Positions 49,761 to 55,113 of a stretch of 55,113 nucleotides of DNA are shown here, piece by piece. A program made the position numbers and the translations under genes. The first letter of the stretch is position 1; the number at the start of each line of letters is the position of its first letter. Source of the stretch: Thiobacillus sp. 65-1402 (lineage in GTDB: Bacteria; Pseudomonadota; Gammaproteobacteria; Burkholderiales; Thiobacillaceae); assembly GCF_001897685.1 (NCBI RefSeq), contig NZ_MKUG01000072.1, positions 1-55,113 on the forward strand, read 5' to 3'. Under the pieces are notes generated by a model that worked only from the letters and a program-made list of their open reading frames with translations, did not search any database and had not been told where the DNA came from.

Positions 49761-51412
49761 ATTTCCAACTCCGCCAGCAGTTTTTCCAACCCCGCCACCA
49801 CCTTACGGTAGTCCCCCAGCACCTCGGTAACCAACTCACGCGGATCTTCGTCGCTGGCCTTCTCCGCCACACGCGGCTTCCACTGGCCGGCGCCCAGATT
49901 GTAGTCGGCCTCGGCCAGCCGTTCGCGGGTCGCCCACCAGCAGGTCGGTTCTTCGCTGCCGTGGGCCAACAATGTGTTGGCCTCCAGCCCAGGAGGCGTG
50001 GTGAAACCGCTGGCCTTGTATGCTTTCCATCGTGTCAGCAGATCGGGAATATCGTTCTTCTCCGGCGTTTCCACGCGGCCACCTCCGGAAATCTTGTCCG
50101 GGTCGTAGCCGTCGTTGCGAACCTCGTAGAACCAGACTTTGTCCAGCCGCTTCGCGGATTCGGAAGCCGGTTTGCGGAAGACCAGAACGGCAGTCTTAAC
50201 GCCCGCGTAAGGCTTGAACGCGCCCGCAGGCAGGCTGACGACAGCGAGCAGATCGAAGTCGTGCACCAGGCTCTTGCGCAGCTCCACGTGTGCGCCAGTG
50301 GAACCGAACAGCACACCCTCGGGTACCACCACTGCGCAGCGGCCACCGGGAGCCAGATGCTGCATCATCAGCGAGAGGAATAGCAGTTCGCTCTTCTTGC
50401 TATTGGTGGGCAAATCTGCACGGATGGAGTCCTTGGGCAACTGGCCGGCAAACGGCGGGTTGGCCAGAATAACCTTGTAGCGGCGGCGCAGATCGTCTTC
50501 GGTGAGGCCGCCCATGTCCGACAGCGAATTCGCGCGCTTGAGCTTGGCGTGGCGGACGCCATGCAGCACGAGGTTCATCATGCTGATGCGCACCATCTGG
50601 CGCGACACGTCGGTACCGAATACCGACGCTTCCAGCAGGCTCCAGTCCGGAATCTTCTCGCCTGCACCCTTACGGTAGGTTTGCAGGCGAGGAATCTCTG
50701 CCTTCAACTCAGCCAGGGACTTGCCCTTTTTCTCCAACCAGTCCTCCCCGTAGATGGGGTATTCGCTGACGTGGTCGGAATACTTGGACAGCAGGTAGTC
50801 GACCGCGTCGATCAGAAAGCCGGCCGTGCCCATAGCCGGGTCGAATAGGGAATCCCCGATATCCGGGTCTACCATCTCGACCATGAAGGCGCGAATCTGG
50901 CGCGGCGTACGGAACTGGCCGTTGAGCGAGCTGGAGCCTAGATGCACCAGCAGGTATTCGAAGATGTCACCCTTTACATCCGGGCCGAGCTTGCGGAATT
51001 CGAAGCCGTCCAGTTCGTCGATGACTTGCTTCAGCACGTTGGGGTCGACGATTTCGAGCACCGCATCACGGAAGTACTCGGCCACCTCAGGCTCGTCCTT
51101 GGCGAGGGAAGACATGTAGGGGAAGACTTCATCCCTGATGAAATCCCGCAGGTCGGTGCCGCTCTTGAAGCGCCAGTGGCTCCAGCGGTAGCGCTCCGAT
51201 TGAGCCGGGAACAGCAGCTTGGCGTTGCCGTGGGTGCTGGCTTTGCCGTCATTCAATCGAATGCGTAGTTCACGGTCGCTTTCCTCCTCATCTAGCAACT
51301 TAAGGAAGATGAGGTAGGAAATCTGCTCGATGTAAGTGACCGGATTGGTGACACCACCCGCCCAGAGGATGTTGGTGATGTGATCGAGCTTGCGTCGTAG
51401 TTGTTGGTTCAA
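49757..51412 (-). CDS. hsdM: Type I restriction-modification methyltransferase
   Basis: LDHITNILWAGGVTNPVTYIEQISYLIFLKLLDEEES; DPAMGTAGFLIDA; NPPFAGQLP. Confidence 0.95.
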   Translation of the reverse strand: MNQQLRRKLDHITNILWAGGVTNPVTYIEQISYLIFLKLLDEEESDRELRIRLNDGKASTHGNAKLLFPAQSERYRWSHWRFKSGTDLRDFIRDEVFPYMSSLAKDEPEVAEYFRDAVLEIVDPNVLKQVIDELDGFEFRKLGPDVKGDIFEYLLVHLGSSSLNGQFRTPRQIRAFMVEMVDPDIGDSLFDPAMGTAGFLIDAVDYLLSKYSDHVSEYPIYGEDWLEKKGKSLAELKAEIPRLQTYRKGAGEKIPDWSLLEASVFGTDVSRQMVRISMMNLVLHGVRHAKLKRANSLSDMGGLTEDDLRRRYKVILANPPFAGQLPKDSIRADLPTNSKKSELLFLSLMMQHLAPGGRCAVVVPEGVLFGSTGAHVELRKSLVHDFDLLAVVSLPAGAFKPYAGVKTAVLVFRKPASESAKRLDKVWFYEVRNDGYDPDKISGGGRVETPEKNDIPDLLTRWKAYKASGFTTPPGLEANTLLAHGSEEPTCWWATRERLAEADYNLGAGQWKPRVAEKASDEDPRELVTEVLGDYRKVVAGLEKLLAELEI

Positions 51413-51429
51413 CGTGTTGTCCTAATTAT

Positions 51430-53694
51430 TCAGGCAACCAGCACGGACTGGTTGATTTCATCCAGCATGGTCTTTAGCCCCTGCTCACCGAACAACTCGA
51501 TGCCGATGTTGGCAGCGTTCAGGATGGACAAGGGCGGGGCAAACAAGTCGTCTAGCGAGACTTTGCCTTTGACGAGACCACGGTTCTTGAGCAATGCGAG
51601 GTATTGCGCCTGTTCGGGCGCAAGGTTCTTGGCAACCAGCCATGCACGGAAGTTCTCATCCACGCGTTCTTCACGGCTCTTGATCTTGAGTATGCCTAGG
51701 GCATGGCGAATAAAGTCCACCAAATTGCCGCCCGGGTTACGGTAGGCACGGCGCAAGTTGTCTTCGTTGAAATAGCGCTGTGGCTGGTTAAGGTGTTGGG
51801 CGAGAGCGGTTTCTTCCTGCTCAGTCAACGGCTCGCCAGATCTCACCTTGGCGATGACCGGGTCGCTATCGGCCTCCTGCTGAATAGTCTGCTCCCACTC
51901 CATCACGTAGTCGCGTTTGTCGACTCTCTCACCGTCAGGGCCTACTTCGATGTAGTGAACGGCGTCGAGCCATTCGTCTTCCAGACCGAGTTCAATTAGC
52001 TCACGAGGTGTCTTGGGGCCACCTTGCGGTGGTTTCGTCGCGTAACCTCCCCCACCGCTTCCAGAGAAGACATCGCTGTCCGAATCGTTGAAATACTCGT
52101 GATTGCGAAAAAAGTCGTAAATGACAAACTTCTCTTTGCCGATATGCGGTGCGGTACGGGTGCCACGGCCACGCATTTGCTGGTAAAGGATAGGGCTGCG
52201 CACACGGCGGCACATCACCAAATGCAGAATCTCACGGCAATCAAAGCCAGTGTCGAGCATGCCGACGCTCACTGCAACCTGTGGCAAAGCTTCCTGCTTG
52301 AATCGGCGGATCATGTCGTCAGCATTGGCAACATCAGAAGTAATGACTTCGGCGTAACCCCCCTTGTGCTCGGGGTGCAGGTCATTGAGGTATTGCGCCA
52401 GACGCGCAGCGTGGTGCTTGGTAATCGCAAACACCACTGCCTTGCCGGGGCCGGTTTTCTGCCCGGGAGCCAGTCCCTTGAAGCTTGACCAGGCGAGACG
52501 ATCGAACTCCTCCATCATCAGACGGTTGCTGGCCTCGTTGGTCCACTTGCGTTCGAACTCGGACGGGTCATAGTGCTCGTCGTCTACGTTCGCTCCTTCT
52601 GACACCAATGCGGTGATTCCGGTAGCGAACTTGTAGGGGGCGAGAAACCCCTCCTTGAATGCTTCTTGGATGGGATACGAGTAATCGGGCGCATCGTCCT
52701 TGCAGTGATAGAACTGAAACGTGTTGCGCTCGATGTAAATTGCCGGCGTAGCGGTCAGACCAATGTGCAGGGCATCAAAATAGGACAGAGCAGTCTGCCA
52801 CGTACCGTAGATGGATCGATGACATTCGTCCATCACGACGCCATCAAAGTAGCCACTGGTGAATTCCTGGTAGCGGCCAATCATGGTCTGCAAAAGGCAA
52901 ACGGTAATCTGTTTTTCCTGCCGTACCATCCCGGGCTTGAGCCAGTAGCTCGAATACCCGGGCAATAAATCTTGAATGGCTTCAATGGCCTGCTTGGCAA
53001 GTTGGTCACGGTCGACAAGGAACAGAATGCGCTCGGCATGGCCCGCCTGAATCAGGCGCTTGATGTAGAGCACGATCAGATCCGTCTTGCCGCAGCCCGT
53101 GGGCAGCTCGATGAGGAACCGGCGCTTGCCCAGTTCGACCGTGCGATCCAGGGCCTGCATCGCTTCCTTCTGGTAAGGACGCAGCGTACGAGTCTCACCT
53201 TGTCGCAAGTAGGTGTCAGGAATCGGAATAGTGGCCAGCGGCAGGCGCTCGGCGCGCATGTGAACCAGCCGTTCAAGATCACGGCGCGAGAAGAAGGAGT
53301 TGACGATGCGGGCGTCGTCATTCTGGTAGTCCCAGAAATAGATGAGCTCGCCGTTGGTGAGAAAGATAAAGGGCGCACCGATCTGCTTCGCATAGGGCAA
53401 GGCCTGCTGCTTGGCGACGTAGGGATGGATAGCCTGCTTCTTGGCTTCGACCACCGCTAATGGCCGGCCGCGTTGGTCGAGTAGCACGTAGTCGGCCCGA
53501 CCCAAAAGTCCGGCTTCATAACTTGCCGTGGAGAGGATGGTGGCTTGTGAGCCCGACTCAGCTACTTCATATGCTGAGCCAGTCACTTTGACTTCAGTCA
53601 ACACCTGCGACTTGTCCGCCGGATTCCAACCGGCCGCACGCAACTGATCATCGATCAGGATACGAGCGTCAGTTTCTTTGGTCCGGTCGGTCAA
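51430..53694 (-). CDS. hsdR: Type I restriction endonuclease/helicase subunit
   Basis: ADYVLLDQRGRPLAVVEAKK nuclease core; LPTGCGKTDLIVLYIKRLI; VVMDECHRSIYGTWQTAL; GMLDTGFDCREILHLVMCRRVRSPILYQQMRGRGTR. TTG start at 53694. Confidence 0.93.
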   Translation of the reverse strand: MTDRTKETDARILIDDQLRAAGWNPADKSQVLTEVKVTGSAYEVAESGSQATILSTASYEAGLLGRADYVLLDQRGRPLAVVEAKKQAIHPYVAKQQALPYAKQIGAPFIFLTNGELIYFWDYQNDDARIVNSFFSRRDLERLVHMRAERLPLATIPIPDTYLRQGETRTLRPYQKEAMQALDRTVELGKRRFLIELPTGCGKTDLIVLYIKRLIQAGHAERILFLVDRDQLAKQAIEAIQDLLPGYSSYWLKPGMVRQEKQITVCLLQTMIGRYQEFTSGYFDGVVMDECHRSIYGTWQTALSYFDALHIGLTATPAIYIERNTFQFYHCKDDAPDYSYPIQEAFKEGFLAPYKFATGITALVSEGANVDDEHYDPSEFERKWTNEASNRLMMEEFDRLAWSSFKGLAPGQKTGPGKAVVFAITKHHAARLAQYLNDLHPEHKGGYAEVITSDVANADDMIRRFKQEALPQVAVSVGMLDTGFDCREILHLVMCRRVRSPILYQQMRGRGTRTAPHIGKEKFVIYDFFRNHEYFNDSDSDVFSGSGGGGYATKPPQGGPKTPRELIELGLEDEWLDAVHYIEVGPDGERVDKRDYVMEWEQTIQQEADSDPVIAKVRSGEPLTEQEETALAQHLNQPQRYFNEDNLRRAYRNPGGNLVDFIRHALGILKIKSREERVDENFRAWLVAKNLAPEQAQYLALLKNRGLVKGKVSLDDLFAPPLSILNAANIGIELFGEQGLKTMLDEINQSVLVA

Positions 53695-53744
53695 TTTGAA
53701 AAATCTCTGTGGCGGTAGGAAAAGAATTCAAGCATGAACTTGTC

Positions 53745-53760
53745 AGCATGATATGTGCCA
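53745..53760 (-). promoter_or_regulatory. Sigma-54 (-24/-12) promoter upstream of hsdR
   Basis: Minus strand TGGCACATATCATGCT vs consensus TGGCACRNNNNTTGCW: one mismatch, GG/GC spacing correct. Confidence 0.72.
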
Positions 53761-53761
53761 G

Positions 53762-54442
53762 CTAATTTGAAATCCCGTAGCGTTTCATCCAGTTCGTTAA
53801 AGTCTGATAATTGGGAAGGCCAAGTATACGTGTCGCCTGCGCCTTGTTGCCGTGTGCGGCAGACAGGGCTCTGCTGAGGTAATGCCTTGCCACCTCCGCG
53901 ATGAGTCCTTGCAGGTCAACGCCTTCCTCAATGGGGCGGTCGAGGATGGTGTCGTGCTGTCCCTCGGCAGGCCCCAGGTCCAGAATGGAATCCTTCATGG
54001 TCGCAGCGCTGATGGCTTCCTCGTCGCTGCTCACGGTAGCCCGGTAAAGGGTGTTCTGCAGCTCGCGTACATTACCCGGCCAAACATGCTCAAGCATAAT
54101 ATTTTTTGCGGAAGCAGAAATTTTCTTATTAAATGGCTTGCCGTCTTTGGCGGCTTCCGAATTGATCCTGCTCATCAGCCTGTCGATCAGCAAGGATAGG
54201 TCGCCAGAACGCTCCCTTATGGGGGGCAACTTAAGGATGGCTACAGCAAGCCGGAAAAACAGATCCTCGCGGAAATTCCCTACTGCGACCTCCTTGGTCA
54301 GGCTGCGGTTGGTGGCGGCAATGATTCGCACATCAACTTTTCTGGGCGCGCTATCACCGACGCGGACAATCTCGCCCTCCTGTAGGGCGCGCAACAATTT
54401 GACCTGAACAGGTTTGGGCAACTCGCCGATTTCGTCCAGGAA
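53762..54442 (-). pseudogene. Sigma-54-dependent activator, 5' truncated by Tn3-family insertion
   Basis: FLDEIGELPKPVQVKLLRALQEGEIVRVGDSAPRKVDVRIIAATNR...FREDLFFRLAV...HVWPGNVRELQN, Fis-type HTH NKAQATRILGLPNYQTLTNWMKRYGI; reading frame starts exactly at the insertion boundary. Confidence 0.9.
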
Positions 54443-55113
54443 GGGGTCTCCTCGTTTTCAGTGCAATAAGTGACGGTACGCAAAGCTAGCACTGGCGCGG
54501 GGGTGGTCTGGGTAGACCGTTGATTTCATTGACTTTCCTGTTCGCTTTGTAAACGGGTATGGTGGCCTCCCACTTTTGAGGTTCACGATGCAGGGTTGGC
54601 ACACAACGTTTTTGGGGATGCGTGGGCTCCCCCGCGATATCAGCGACTTCGAGATGAAGGCATTTTTCACCTTCGATGGTGCCGAGCGCGACGCAATCAA
54701 TGCACGCCGAGGTGATTCCCACAAGCTTGGTCTGGCGCTCCATATTGGTTTCCTGCGCATGAGTGGGCGTTTGCTCGGTGCCTTTCGGGTAATTCCAGTA
54801 GCCTTGTGGCGCCACCTTGGCAACGAGCTTGGCATTGCAGCACCAGAAGTCGCCTCGCTGAGAGCCATGTATGAACGCGGGCGCACGCTATTCGATCACC
54901 AACAAGTAGCCTGCACGGTCCTTGGATTCCAGTGGATGAGCGAGCACCAGCGCCGCTCACTGGTACGTGAACTGCGCGACGAAGTGGCGCGCTGCGCCGA
55001 CCGCGATCAGCTACTCGTGCGGGCGCGTCAATGGCTGTACAAGAACAAGCTGGTGATCGTGCACGAGCGGGCAATTCGGACACTGATTGCGGCGGCACTT
55101 GCCCAGCTTGAAG
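54443..55113 (+). mobile_element. IS1071-like Tn3-family element (left end, runs off right edge)
   Basis: Terminal sequence GGGGTCTCCTCGTTTTCAGTGCAATAAGTGACGGTACGCAAAGC and adjacent transposase start, as I recall for IS1071. Confidence 0.85.
54588..55113 (+). CDS. tnpA: Tn3-family transposase TnpA, N-terminal part (incomplete at window end)
   Basis: MQGWHTTFLGMRGLPRDISDFEMKAFFTFDGAERDAINARRGDSHKLGLALHIGFLRMSGRLLGAFRVIP...; open to the last base, hence absent from the ORF track. Confidence 0.88.
   Translation, partial: MQGWHTTFLGMRGLPRDISDFEMKAFFTFDGAERDAINARRGDSHKLGLALHIGFLRMSGRLLGAFRVIPVALWRHLGNELGIAAPEVASLRAMYERGRTLFDHQQVACTVLGFQWMSEHQRRSLVRELRDEVARCADRDQLLVRARQWLYKNKLVIVHERAIRTLIAAALAQLE

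Overview
The window looks like a proteobacterial (probably betaproteobacterial) accessory region and falls into three parts. (1) About 0.1-29.5 kb is a heavy-metal resistance and metal-trafficking island. It holds a cytochrome c peroxidase, an ArsR-type regulator with a P1B ATPase (APC motif), DUF302/zinc-ribbon/SHOCT accessory genes, two tandem Czc-type RND efflux modules each with its own P-II-like gene, and a second P1B ATPase (SPC motif). A Fur-box-preceded TonB-ExbB-ExbD-receptor operon follows, bracketed by a partial duplication of the second ATPase, then a His-tailed DMT transporter. (2) About 29.8-34.5 kb is a junction zone with HU, two tyrosine recombinases and an AbiEi-like antitoxin whose AbiEii-like toxin is cut off near the end of the first recombinase. 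(3) About 34.7-53.7 kb is one compact minus-strand run of eight defence genes: hsdR-hsdM-hsdS, a DUF3696-type AAA ATPase, a protein with a MIT_C-like C-terminus, a DUF4268-type nuclease, and a DruH/DruE-like (Druantia III-like) pair. A near-consensus sigma-54 (-24/-12) promoter lies immediately upstream of hsdR, directly after the 3' end of a sigma-54 activator gene that is cut by an IS1071-like Tn3-family element at the right edge. The most interesting candidates are the sigma-54-wired defence operon with its disrupted activator and the ATPase + MIT_C-like pair embedded between hsdS and Druantia. All family calls come from motif recognition by eye; no searches were run.
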